In this document: positions 33,924 through 43,832 of the stretch, one piece after another
How the letters are laid out: every line of letters begins with the position of its first letter
Position numbering within the stretch: the first letter of the stretch is position 1
From: Pholiota molesta
Lineage: Eukaryota; Basidiomycota; Agaricomycetes; Agaricales; Strophariaceae
NCBI GenBank assembly: GCA_014925825.1
Contig: JACGCK010000215.1
Span: forward strand, 1 to 64,000
Length of the DNA: 64,000 bases
Direction of reading: 5' to 3'
The notes under the pieces: generated by a model
The model's input: the letters and a program-made list of their open reading frames with translations, nothing else
Database searches by the model: none
Told to the model about the DNA's origin: nothing
Made by a program: the position numbers and the translations under genes

Positions 33924-34802
33924 CAGGCTCCTAAACCAGCCTCTCGTATCGAGAATCCTTATCTTATCAGAAGACAAATAAGGATAAACAAAACTAAAGA
34001 TGAGGAGTCTCGATAGAGAGGCTGGCACATCTTAGACTCGGTGATCCCGGGCATACCTATTGCACCTAATGTAGGGTTCATGTTTAACATTTCAACGTCG
34101 TTATTTTTTGATGTGTCAGCACAGAGTTCAGTTCATCTCTAGCCTTTAGGTCGGTATATAATCCAAGAATCAATACCTCTTAGCTTAATTTTGGCAATAG
34201 AATTTAGTTTGAAGTCAAGAAACAGTATGAGTTATTTAATTTGAATGTTTCCAATGAGTATCAGTGGTTTTGAGCCCTCTCAAAGCCCTCTATAGACCAA
34301 TATGGGATGTCAAATTGTTTGCAGCTTCTTTTTACTGTTCAGCTTCCACTGAAGTTCAGAAAGAATGGAAGGAGCAAAATTTGAGCAGAATCACCCAGAC
34401 TGGGGGAGACAGTCTGTTGGGTGACAATGACAAAGTCTGTGCTGTGGCAATTTCAGTTGGAAGTCTTGACTTTTTTTCGATAATTCTAGTCTTCACTGAT
34501 ACATCTATCCAAGATTCCATAAAAAAGGGTAACACTACTTTTATTGACGGGCATGAAGCAACTGCAAGATAAGTTGCTCTAGTTAACTTCGTGACGGAAT
34601 AGTGACTTGTTTGCTGGCATGCCGAAGCTGAGTGTTATTATTAATAAGCCCTATGTTATGCGTTACTAGGTATGCCCGGGATCACCGAGTCTAAGATGTG
34701 CCAGCCTCTCTATCGAGACTCCTCATCTTTAGTTTTGTTTATCCTTATTTGTTTTTTGATAAGATAAGGATTCTCGATACGAGAGGCTGGTTTAGGAGCC
34801 TG
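33924..34802. mobile_element. Non-autonomous Mutator-like element nested in the Harbinger
   Basis: 879 bp with terminal inverted repeats of 135 bp (33924-34058 and 34668-34802) that differ at only about two positions. It is flanked by the 9-bp duplication CCTCTGGAG (33915-33923 and 34803-34811). Long TIRs with a 9-bp duplication are the signature of Mutator-like elements. The interior holds one 102-codon frame (34264-34572) with no recognised family, so it encodes no transposase and would depend on one elsewhere. It could also contain captured host sequence. Confidence 0.85.
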
Positions 34803-34991
34803 CCTCTGGAGGAGAATCCACACTCAGAAACGCGATTCTGGCTTCGCCGTTTCTCCTTGTTATGCCCTCTTTTGTAAATTCAATTGAATTAAATTAATAT
34901 ATATAAAAGATTATGTAACTTGTAAGTGCCTGTTATTCTACCGAGAGCGAGTCCATCCTTATCTGTATCCCATCCATCTCGCAGAACTCTT

Positions 34992-36606
34992 ATGCGCCAT
35001 CCTCGGTCTTCCGCTACTGCTAATACAACGGAAAAGGCTTCCAAGCCTGTCACTAAGAAGAGGGGCAAGAAGGTTGATGCTGAGGAATCTAAACCAGCCA
35101 AGCCTCTGCCTGAGGATGACGGAGAGGGTGAAGAGAAGTGTAAGATAGAGTGCGTCGTTCATTTACTACTTTCAAACTACCCTACTAATTAAGCCCTTTA
35201 GCTGGAATGGTTCACTTAGCCTCAAGCTCGTGAATGCAATCTTGGCAAATCCAAACATCAAGCAGGGACTATACCCATCTCCTGGCGGCAACATGGCTTC
35301 ATTGAACAGCGGCGGAAACAAAAAAACAGTCTGGCAATGGAAGCTTGCAATCGAGCTCTTCGAAGACCATGAGGACTACAAGAAGGCCTTTTCCTACACC
35401 CTCAACTGTCCCAACGGCCGAACAGCCTCTCAGCGACAGAGCGTATGGGGTGCAAAAATCAAAAACCGTCTAGTACGGTAAGTATTCATCCGTATCTTAT
35501 CTTCTTTTCTCAATTTATGCTTATAATGTTGAACAGGATGACAAAAATCACTCACGAACATAACGAAACACTGGGGAAAACTGGTCAAGGGATTGAACGT
35601 GCAGAAGACGTGGATATGTCATTGAACAACTCGTTTACGAACAAGTGGGGTAAGCACGTTATACATGTATCATCATGGTGCCTATTACTGACTTCCTTCT
35701 CAGCGGAAATCATTGCCGAATGTCCGTGGTACCTCGAGATGCGCAGTTTAATCGCTGAGCGCCCGAATATCGTGACTGTTGGGGTTGGGAATAGCTCGTC
35801 CAGCATCGACGTTGGAGTTCTTCAAAATTTAGCGGATCCAAGTGTTGACGATGATGATGATGTGGTGACTTCAGAGGCACCCACTTCAGAAGGTCCTGGG
35901 CACAACATCCTCAATGACGATGTTGCAGATGCTATCATGGCAACTTCTGACTTAGACATTGAGTCGGAAGCTCTGGAAGAAAAAAAGGTAAGTCATCTAT
36001 AATGTATAGGATTACGTGTTTGAGTTGATTTGCATTATAGTCTAATGTCAAGCGCAAGGCTGCTCTTGTCCTTAGCGACTCAGAGGATATCAAGCCGACA
36101 GTCAAGACTCTCGCCCAACCTGGCAAATCCAAGCTGGCATCTTCCACTGCTGGCCCCAAAAAGCGTACACGCTTGGAAGAGTTAAGTGTTGCTGCTCAGG
36201 CTGAGGAACTAACTCGCCAGAAAGAACTAGAAGTCAACAAGGCAAAAATCGAGGCTTCGGCACGTGTCCGAATTGAAAACAGTCAAGCTCAGCGTGACAT
36301 CATCAAGGCAAAACTCGCACTCAAGTGCCAGGCTAGGGAAGAGAAGGCCAAAAAGCGCAAGGCAAAGATGCAGCAGGAAATCGAGCTCAAGAAGATGCAA
36401 TTCGAGCATGAGCTTAACATGGCAAAGTTACGCGTATCTGCGGGTATGTTTTGAATATCGTTTTATATGCTTCTACTGAGACAATTAATACAGGATTGCC
36501 ATCGACATCTGCTATGCAACCACCATCTGATGACTGGACTCAAAATGCTGGTGGGCCCTTCGAGCTCAACTACGAGTTCACACAAGAAGATTTCGCAAAC
36601 CTTTAA
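34992..36606 (+). CDS. Myb/SANT-like protein of the Harbinger element (448 aa)
   Basis: Second protein of PIF/Harbinger elements. In characterised members it binds subterminal DNA and helps the transposase into the nucleus. Six exons (34992-35149, 35202-35477, 35537-35649, 35704-35987, 36041-36443, 36494-36606) sum to 449 codons without a break. An N-terminal basic stretch (VTKKRGKKVDAEE) precedes a trihelix/SANT-like segment (LSLKLVNAILANPN; VWQWKLAIELFEDHEDYKKA). A middle acidic region follows, then a long charged coiled coil at the C-terminal third (LTRQKELEVNKAKIEASARV; KKMQFEHELNMAKLRV). Assigned mainly by context with the transposase; the SANT match is weak but the layout is right. Confidence 0.7.
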
Positions 36607-36657
36607 ATTTGAATGTATATTTTATTTCTATTGTTATTTCTACTATAGATCTAAAAT

Positions 36658-38523
36658 TTAATTGCTGTCATTTTCGGAGCTGTCATATCGTGCACGCCTC
36701 TCTTTATGTCGAAGAAGAGCATCCTTAAGCTGTTCTCGACGTAGACGCCCAGCTGCCAAGTTTGATGCACGAGTGTGACGACTTGATATTACAGCCGGAG
36801 TTGTACTTGATTGTGGTCCAGGAATTGGTGTTACATCTGAGTCGCTTGCCGTCGAAAGGCCCTGATTGACAAAAGGATCATCTGCAGCATCATCACTATC
36901 ACCAGCCATTGCACGCTCTTCAGCCTCGCATTCCATTGCAAAGCTGTGGAGTCCAATACAGCTAATAACCCAGTATGTTGCAAACTTGTGTGAAGCTTCA
37001 TCAACAATGTTGACACGTAGACCTTTGAGGGACTGAAAGCGACCTTTAAGGAAGCCAATCGTATGTTCTGAACGTATGCGGAGAATTGAAACGTGGTTGT
37101 TATAGGTTGAATTTTCACGTTCATCAGACTCAGGCTTTTTATATGGTGCAACAACCCAGCTGCTGATCTAAAAGTGTTTCAGTAAGTCATATTAATCAGT
37201 GCGAAAATTGAATGTCAAACAGGATATGCAGAATCGCCCCAAATAAACTCTTCGTTCAGAAAAATGCTTTCATGTTCAATGAATACTCGTGTCTTCTCCC
37301 ATGCTGTAGAATCATGAGTGCTTCCTGTGAATCCAAAGCCGTAGTCGATAATCCGTAGATTTGGAAGAGAGACTATCTAGATCAAGTAAGCCAAATAGAA
37401 GAAGTCTTGAAGAAGAAGTGGGACATACTTGTATGTTGAGCGAATAGTTACATTTACGATCAAAGTAGCTTTCGCCATACCAAAAGGGACGGTCAAAAAG
37501 AGGTACCAATGTCCCGTCTACCATGCACCAGCCATCACGCCATTTCCTACAGGAATGGCTCTCAACCCATTGCTTTGCCTCTTCTTTTTCTGCGGGAGTA
37601 GGAAGATGAACAGCACTATCCATAAAGCGCTTGTCAAGAATTGCCACCATGACTCGCCGGGTTGCCAGTAAAACAGTGCCTTTTCCATATCCGGACCATC
37701 GCGCAACCTTTCGAAGCCCTGCAGCATTGCCAAAGTGCCCAAACCGGTATAAGGCGATGGAGAGTTGATCTTCGATGGGCATTTGCCCATTTGGCGAATT
37801 GTTTTGGAATACTGGATGTATTGAGAGCTGTTCGACCATCTTATCAAAGGTAGTAGGGTTGACACGAAGGAAATTGCGGAATTCGGAGGGATGTTCTTGT
37901 TTATCAACATCGAGAACCTCACGCATAGTTGCTGGCCGTCGGTGGATGCGTTGGCGGGGCTTCTCATACCGTGTCTGATACATCTTCTCCACGCCTTTGC
38001 GCACAAAGAGCCCAAGGTTTCGCACTAAATTGTTGGTCAAATTTGTCTGTGCAAAGTCTGAGTCGGTAGTGTCAGAGAGACTCCAGCCAGTTGAACCTCT
38101 TTCTGCCAAGCCCCCAAAGAAACCATCTGTTGAGCTACCGCTACTGTCTGAGTCATCGGATGAGGTTGAACTTGAGTCGTCGTCTGAGCATTCACTGCTG
38201 TCTTCAGAGGTTGATCCAAAGAGATTAGATGAGTGACTGGATGAGGTAAAGGAGACATCTGAGGTTGAAAGACCAGCAGAGTCGGAGGTAGGTAGTAAGA
38301 GGAGGGTGTTGACAGTACAGGTAGGATCTTGAACAGCAGGTAGGCCGATGGTGTCATGATCAACTTGAAAATCCGGTTGTGGGCTCGTAGTACGTCGTCG
38401 TCGGTGCTGGCCACGGTGAGCTTTGCGGCGGACACGAAGGTGTTTCTCGCGCAGTTGACAGAATTGTAGAAACGTCTTTATGAGGGTTTCCGAGTTCTTT
38501 TGGCGTTCTGTTCGACGAGGCAT
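36658..38523 (-). CDS. PIF/Harbinger DDE transposase (586 aa)
   Basis: Exons 38523-37429, 37376-37221 and 37167-36658 make 587 codons with no break. The N-terminal third is Ser/Asp-rich and disordered. A helical region follows (LRVNPTTFDKMVEQLSIHP; IALYRFGHFGNAAGLRKVAR, a helix-turn-helix-like part). The catalytic DDE_Tnp_4 domain has its first Asp in GWCMVDGTLVPLFDRP, its second in GFTGSTHDSTAWEKT and Glu in RIRSEHTIGFLKGRFQSLKG, plus the conserved EEFIWGDSAYP. It cuts and pastes the element at its TIRs. All three acidic residues are present, so activity is plausible. Confidence 0.9.
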
Positions 38524-38685
38524 GGTTCAAGGGAGGGCCGAAATTCAACCAATGATGACGTTTGCACTTATCACAATCTAATCGTTATCTAATCTCTAAG
38601 GTATTGTGCTCTGATTATTCTGCTATGTCCTGCCGCGCTCATAATTCACCAGTGCAGAAACGCCTTGAAAACACCTTGGAAAAAC

Positions 38686-38811
38686 GGGGGGGTCAGAGTC
38701 AGAAACCGTTTCTAGGGTGATTCTGGTCCAGAAACGGAAAATTCACCCCGTCTAGAAACGCCTGAGAAACGTCTCGTGAAACGCCCAGAAACGCCCACTC
38801 TGACCCCCCCT
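38686..38811. repeat. Duplicated Harbinger end forming a 126-bp inverted repeat
   Basis: At the right end of the Harbinger a second copy of the terminal GGGGGGGTCAGAGT (38686-38699) faces the true end (38798-38811). Together they delimit a 126-bp segment shaped like a miniature element. No 3-bp duplication is seen at its inner side. Probably an end duplication or an aborted transposition product. Confidence 0.6.
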
Positions 38812-39109
38812 ATTGATATTTGGAAAATAGCCTATACATGATTTCCACCCCTTCTGTTGCTGTTTCTGCGTCTTCCTACCAGATCCAGGAATGCCCAGAG
38901 TCTCAGCCCATCGGCATTTTGATATCGTCTGGCAGCTAGCATGGGATTCATATCTGAAATCCCCTATTTCCCCTATATATTTTTTGTTAAGGGTATAAAG
39001 CGCTCTCCAGTGCCAAATCAAATGCTCTAGCTCATCGTCAGAATCCCCTCGCCTTCTGAGCTCGTCGAGCTTGCGAGCACTGTCTACGCACTGCACGTCG
39101 TGCTAGTAT

Positions 39110-40050
39110 ATGCCAGCCGTTCTACCGCGCGACCTTGCTCTTGATCTCAACCTTGAATCTGAAGCGCGCGCTACTCTGATCCTCGTCGGCATCCTTCTTG
39201 CCATTCTGGTCGTCTCTGCTGTCATTGCCTTCAACAGACATCCTATTTTTCGGTTCTTCCGACGCGCATTGTGCCTGACCAGACGCGATCCAAATCAGGC
39301 TGACACAAAGGTATGTATGGGCCTGCATTAAAACTCTGCCTGAATTAATATCTCACTGTATTATTTGTTTAGGGAAAAGGGTCAGAGAACCAACCGCCTA
39401 CTTCCTCCTCCCACGACGACATGCCCATCTCCAATTCCCCGCGCGAAGACAGACCCTCCTTCGTCCACCGCATGCCCAACTTCTTCAGCCCAATCCGGAA
39501 ACACTCCTCGACCCCGCGCTACTCCAGCGTCAACCTCTACCGCGGGGTCAGGGGCCTGCACACCCCGCCTCCTGCCCGGCTCGCGCCCTCCTACCAGCCC
39601 CCCATGTCGCCCCCCGACGCATACTCCGGCGCCGGCGTCACGCCGCACATCGCCGGCTGGATGGCGGTGGCTGACGCCGTCGTCGGCGCGCACCCGCACG
39701 CGCGCCCGCTCCACACGCGCGTCGCCACCAAGGCCGAGATCGAGATGATCTCCGGGCACGTCCACATCCCCTGGGCGTACAAGGTCGACGGCCGGCCGGC
39801 GCCCGTCGCCGTCAAGGTGCAGGTGCCCGACGTGGTGTACCCGGTCCTCCCTGCGCAGCCCGGGATGCTCAGAGACGTCGGCAACGTCCGTGGCGCTGGG
39901 CGAGACGCCGTCGCTGGGGATGCTGAGAGTGAAGGTGGCGCGCAGGTCGGAAGACGGCCTACGAAGACGAAGTCTACGCATCGTACGCGTGGCAAAGAAA
40001 ATGTTCCGGTCACCAGCCTGCCGCCCTCGTTTACCAGAGGCCGCTTCTAG
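39110..40050 (+). CDS. Unknown one-transmembrane protein (292 aa)
   Basis: Exons 39110-39310 and 39373-40050. One hydrophobic helix (LILVGILLAILVVSAVIA, residues about 24-41) is followed by a basic cytoplasmic-side flank (RFFRRALCLTRR). The rest is Pro/Ser/Arg-rich and very GC-rich. A compact segment is recognisable as folded by its pattern: IEMISGHVHIPWAYKVDGRP and KVQVPDVVYPVLPAQPG. The C-terminus is basic (STHRTRGKEN). No family recognised. Likely a type I/III membrane protein of the secretory pathway or plasma membrane with a large disordered tail. Its upstream region was split from SLD5 by the Harbinger insertion. Confidence 0.6.
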
Positions 40051-41237
40051 CTATGTTTTCCAACGATGACAATCCCTTTTCCGAGTTCATTTCTTTTTAC
40101 AGAAACCTATATCGCCATTTCTTTTGCTGCAGCTGGAGATGATACCCAAACCTTATTTATCACCTTCTTCAGCCTGACAATTTGCCTTAATATCCGTCAT
40201 ATCGATAATCGTGCTGCATCCGACCAGTCTAAATATACTCTCCACATTCCTTTAATTACCAACCCATTCTCAAATGGAGAAGTGCATTCCATGAGGTTTA
40301 CATTTAACCGTTCGCTCTCACCCAGCAAGTACGTCATCTGGCGTTTCTGCTTCTCATATACGTAGAAGTAGGAGTGGAGACGCTGAAAGGGAATCTGTCA
40401 GCGACATGGCTGTGCATTTGGACTCGAATACTGGCCAATGGCCACCCTCCTTCCCTGATATCGGGCCGATGGCATGGCAAGCCGCCAATATTCTGGAGGC
40501 TATAGCTTATATGCACTGATATATAGCGCTATGTGCCGTGGCCCGTGTAGGAAAAAAAAGCTACTGTATATCTTTGATGATGATCGGTTTCCCACTCCCC
40601 TCATTAGCTCTCATTAGGCCTCACTGTCCAGCGAATGGGCTCCTTGCCAGAGCTGAAGCCGGTTCTTGCTTCGTCTGTTTTAGGCTCATGCACACGAATG
40701 CGGTCATTTGATGCGCACAAATTGAACGCGAACCCCTGCGTAAATAAGTACAATATGTTATGCGGTCTCTGTAATCTATCGCGGTAACATTTGCAATCGC
40801 GCACCAGAAAATCCATTGTTCATTCGAGTCAAAACAACATCGACCGACGACAATGCATCCTGAAAAAGATCAGCCACTTCCCCCCACTTCCCCCCTTCCA
40901 GCCGAACTTGTGTGCGCCTCTATTTCTTGTCTACTTTTTAAAATTCCATTGAGCTGCCATTCTATTTTCAGCAATTATGACCGCCGACGGGACGGCGCCA
41001 TGATCCACACATCGTGGCCATCTCCACCCTGCAAGGTATTTTCGTATTCTGCAAAAAGCCACTCACCTCCGTCCGTCCGTCAGGTACCCCCTTCTTTCCC
41101 ACAACACGCGCTTAGGCCCAAGAATCGCTTCCTTCTGCGTCCTTTTCGCTGCGCCCCGGCCGTGCCTTTTAAACCTGCGCCTCGCCGTCACCGTCGTCGC
41201 TCTCCCTCACCCCCCACCCGACGGCCTCCAGGGGACC
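40051..41237. other. Intergenic, no gene seen
   Basis: About 1.2 kb between two plus-strand genes. It includes pyrimidine-rich runs close to the next start (40890-41230), common upstream of basidiomycete genes. The open frames here look like chance. No repeat or RNA gene recognised. Confidence 0.45.
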
Positions 41238-42355
41238 ATGGGCGATCACGATCAGGCGGAATACCAGATCCCAGCGATCCTCTCGCTGCACCGCCGTCTA
41301 AAACCTACCCGTAAGCCGCCCGTCCGTCGCCCACCCCCTGATTGCGCGGCAACGGCGTGTATATTTTTGTGCGCGAGTGGCATGCTGACCACACTTCCCC
41401 TCCCTGGCTGTGTTGCATTGGCCGTAGACATACCCCCGGACGACGTCCTCATCAAGCACGCGGAGGGCATCCTGGCGGCGTCGGCGGCGTGGCAGGAGGG
41501 CAAGGCCTTTCGGAACCGCGTCCGCACGTACGTCTGGGACGAGCCGCAGCGGGAGCAGCCCAGCCACCGCGCGGGCAAAAACAAGGAGCGGAAGACGCAG
41601 CGCTGGTACTGCCTGGTGGCGACGATCCAGAAGGACGACATCTCATTCGACAAATTGTGGTCCAAGCTGGGCAAAAACCAGGTGTGGCATCAGAAAAGGT
41701 AGGGCGCGCGCGCTGCTCACTCATGCATGTTGGAGGTAGACCGCTGATTCCTGATGCGCGCGCTGCCAGCCATCTCGCTGCGCTGGCGAAGGTGACGCGC
41801 ATCCAGTATATCTCCGAGCAGCATTCGCTCTGGACGACGCTGATCACCTCGTCGCCGCCGTTATCGCCCCGTGTGTATACGATATACCAGGCCTCGTTCC
41901 TGCTCGAATATTCCCATAACCGACGCGGGTAAGTGAGGTTGAAGCTTGGGGTTAGCCTCGAAAGTGAGAGGCCCAGTGACTGAGATTTATCCCTGCCACA
42001 GGATAGTCGTCACGCTGCCCATCGACCTCACGTCGCGGAGCAGCGAGGACCTCGCCGGGCTGGAGGAGAGCGGCACCCGCGGGCGTTATCTGTCGGTTGA
42101 GCACGTTCAGGAAATAGACGGCGGCGCTATCGAGTGGCGGAAGGTGGCCTGTAGGGATCCAGGCGGTATGATTCCGAAGTTTTGGGTGCAGAGGCATATG
42201 GCGCAGGTGATGGCAGAGGTGATTGTGGTTGCTCTTTTCGCTGCTGGAGATTTGACGAGCCTTTCCTGTTTGCACAGGAGAATATTTCTTTCCTGGAGTG
42301 GATAGAGAAGATTGCAGAGGAGGACGCCCACGACAGCGTAGAAGAGCTCGGCTGA
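41238..42355 (+). CDS. DUF3074 (START-like) protein
   Basis: Five exons. Exon 1 is MGDHDQAEYQIPAILSLHRR. After an unusually long intron for this gene (about 41311-41428) comes IPPDDVLIKHAEGILAASAA, then WYCLVATIQKDDISFDKLW. Splicing 41698 to 41770 joins HQK to SHLAALAKVTRIQYISEQH. Further exons give RVYTIYQASFLLEYSH and the core IVVTLPIDLTSRSSEDLAG. The family signature GGMIPKFWVQRHMAQ is followed by a short last exon (ENISFLEWIEKIAEE) ending at 42355. DUF3074 proteins have a START/Bet-v1-like fold presumed to bind lipid; no function is established. Frame is intact. No signal peptide. Confidence 0.7.
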
Positions 42356-42557
42356 GGGTTCAGACGCAGTATATCGACCGCCCAGAGGTGTGCAAACCAT
42401 CAAACTTCGGAGAATGCCTCTGGTAGAAACACAAGAATTTAGAATGGATCATCTTGTCAGAAGGATCGTCACCATGTTGCGTGCCATGTACGAATATTCG
42501 CGAGCTGAACTTCAGCATAATATGTAAAACAGAGTATATTTGCAGATAGAATAAATC

Positions 42558-43295
42558 CTAGACAGCGCCGTTTTCAACGAGTTTGCCGCAGATTATGTAC
42601 TTGTTAGAGAAATGATCAATCCAGCCTGTCAAAAACAATACGCCAGTTAGATAAATACTGCATGAAGAAAATGTATCAAAGAGACGGACCTTTCATATTG
42701 TCACTGAGACGACGTTCGAAATGCCATTTCGATAAGCAGTTGTTCATACGACTAAGGAACTCCAACTCACATTTCATCCTGCTTCAAGTCATCCAGCTTG
42801 TCTAATGGTTGGTCCACGGGGTCAGCATATCTGTAAATCAACATGAGTGTCTAAATAGGGCAGGATTGAGGCAATAAGAGCGTACCGATGTCGAATGACT
42901 GTTTAGCCATTCCCCGAGATGCATCTCGGCCAGCAAAATTGCCATACATCCCATCTGTCTGCGCATAAGCTCAATAAATCACGAAGATAATGCATGGAAC
43001 GCACCAGGTCCGTAGAAGTTCCTTCCCGCCGTTACATCGAACACAGTCCCATTGATAGCAAGCAATATCCGCTCATTGTCACGTCCGTTGAATGGCTCGA
43101 GTGTTGTGGGAGTATAGATCTTGAAAAGAACAGACGGTTGGTGGGCTTTGGGCAGCCAAGAGTATCCTGCCTTGAATTCGTTTGGAATGGTAGCTGGTTT
43201 GGACTTTGAGGGAATATGATACGCTGGACCGAGTATAGGATGTACAGGAAGAGAGCAGTGTTTATGGGCGTCCCCAGATTCAGAGAGAGAGCCAT
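42558..43295 (-). CDS. DAP1: Dap1/MAPR haem-binding protein (cytochrome-b5-like), two one-base breaks
   Basis: Membrane-associated progesterone-receptor family; Dap1 binds haem and supports cytochrome P450 (Erg11) in sterol synthesis at the ER. An N-terminal membrane helix (TALFLYILYSVQRIIF) is followed by KAGYSWLPKAHQPSVLFKIY. The b5-like domain reads ERILLAINGTVFDVTAGRNF, MYGNFAGRDASRGMAKQSF, DQPLDKLDDLKQDE and GWIDHFSNKYIICGKLVENG. Exons include a 14-base microexon (42690-42703). Two single-base shifts are needed: near 43195-43208 between the membrane helix and the next segment, and at the G-run 42818-42821, where one more base would keep the frame. Everything else is conserved, so sequencing indels are a real possibility. 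Strong family match; intactness unresolved. Confidence 0.8.
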
Positions 43296-43444
43296 GGGAG
43301 ATTCGGAGCGCAGTAAAACACAGTTGGAAGTTAATGAAGGGCCGACTGGGAGTGTAGTAGTAGTCAGACCGGCCGCCACGCGTAATCCCCAGTCACGTAA
43401 AGCGTAGGCAAGCCCAATAATGTTTTGAAGGCACAATCCATATC

Positions 43445-43528
43445 GGCCTTATGGTCTAGTAGCATGATTCCTCCTTTGGGTGTCTACCTGACTGGAGGAG
43501 GTCCTGGGTTCAACTCCCAGTGAGGCCC
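43445..43528 (+). tRNA. tRNA-Pro (UGG) with a short intron
   Basis: The acceptor stem GGCCTTA pairs with TGAGGCC (one G-T). The T-arm is CTGGG-TTCAACT-CCCAG, containing the Pol III B-box GGTTCAACTCC. The A-box region is TGGTCTAGTAGC. The anticodon stem CCTCC/GGAGG encloses TTTGGGT with anticodon TGG, and about 12 extra bases one position 3' of the anticodon form the canonical nuclear tRNA intron. A T-run follows within 10 bases and would terminate Pol III. Confidence 0.88.
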
Positions 43529-43832
43529 TATTTTTTGTTCCTTTTCTTTTTCTCGTATTTCCTGAAGCGAATCGGTCTCTTGAGTCTTGATATTATGATA
43601 ACAGACAGTCAGACTACAGTACCCAATAGTGCAACCCGCCTGCGTACCTTGAGTTCAATTCCTAATGTTTTTGCTTTGTTTTTTTTGCTTACCCTTTCTT
43701 GCGTCGCACGAACACTGTGAACCCCAAGACCAGGAATTTTTCTCGGTCTGTAAACCCGTCCGTCAAGAATTTTATTCTGGCCTAGACATCGTACCGATTT
43801 CGAGATGTCTAGTATTTAATATTTACTACCAG
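43529..43832. other. Intergenic, no gene seen
   Basis: About 300 bp of AT-rich sequence starting with the T-rich Pol III terminator of the tRNA. No exon or repeat recognised before the duplicated F-box segment begins. Confidence 0.5.

Larger units (their letters stand above)
33796..38811. mobile_element. PIF/Harbinger DNA transposon, about 5.0 kb, with a nested element
   Basis: Ends match as inverted repeats: left AGGGGGGGTCAGAGTGGGCG at 33796 and its complement at 38811. Similarity continues for about 55 bases through repeated GCGTTTCT units. The flanking 3-bp duplication is ATT (33793-33795 and 38812-38814); Harbinger elements make 3-bp duplications, usually TWA. It carries the two standard genes, DDE transposase (minus) and Myb-like protein (plus), facing each other with 51 bp between the stops. 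Both are open. An 879-bp Mutator-like element sits in the left subterminal region. Coding intact and ends present, so the element may still be active. Confidence 0.88.

Noticed and set aside
39382..39981. 199-codon minus-strand open frame
   Set aside because: Antisense shadow of the GC-rich exon of the one-TM protein.
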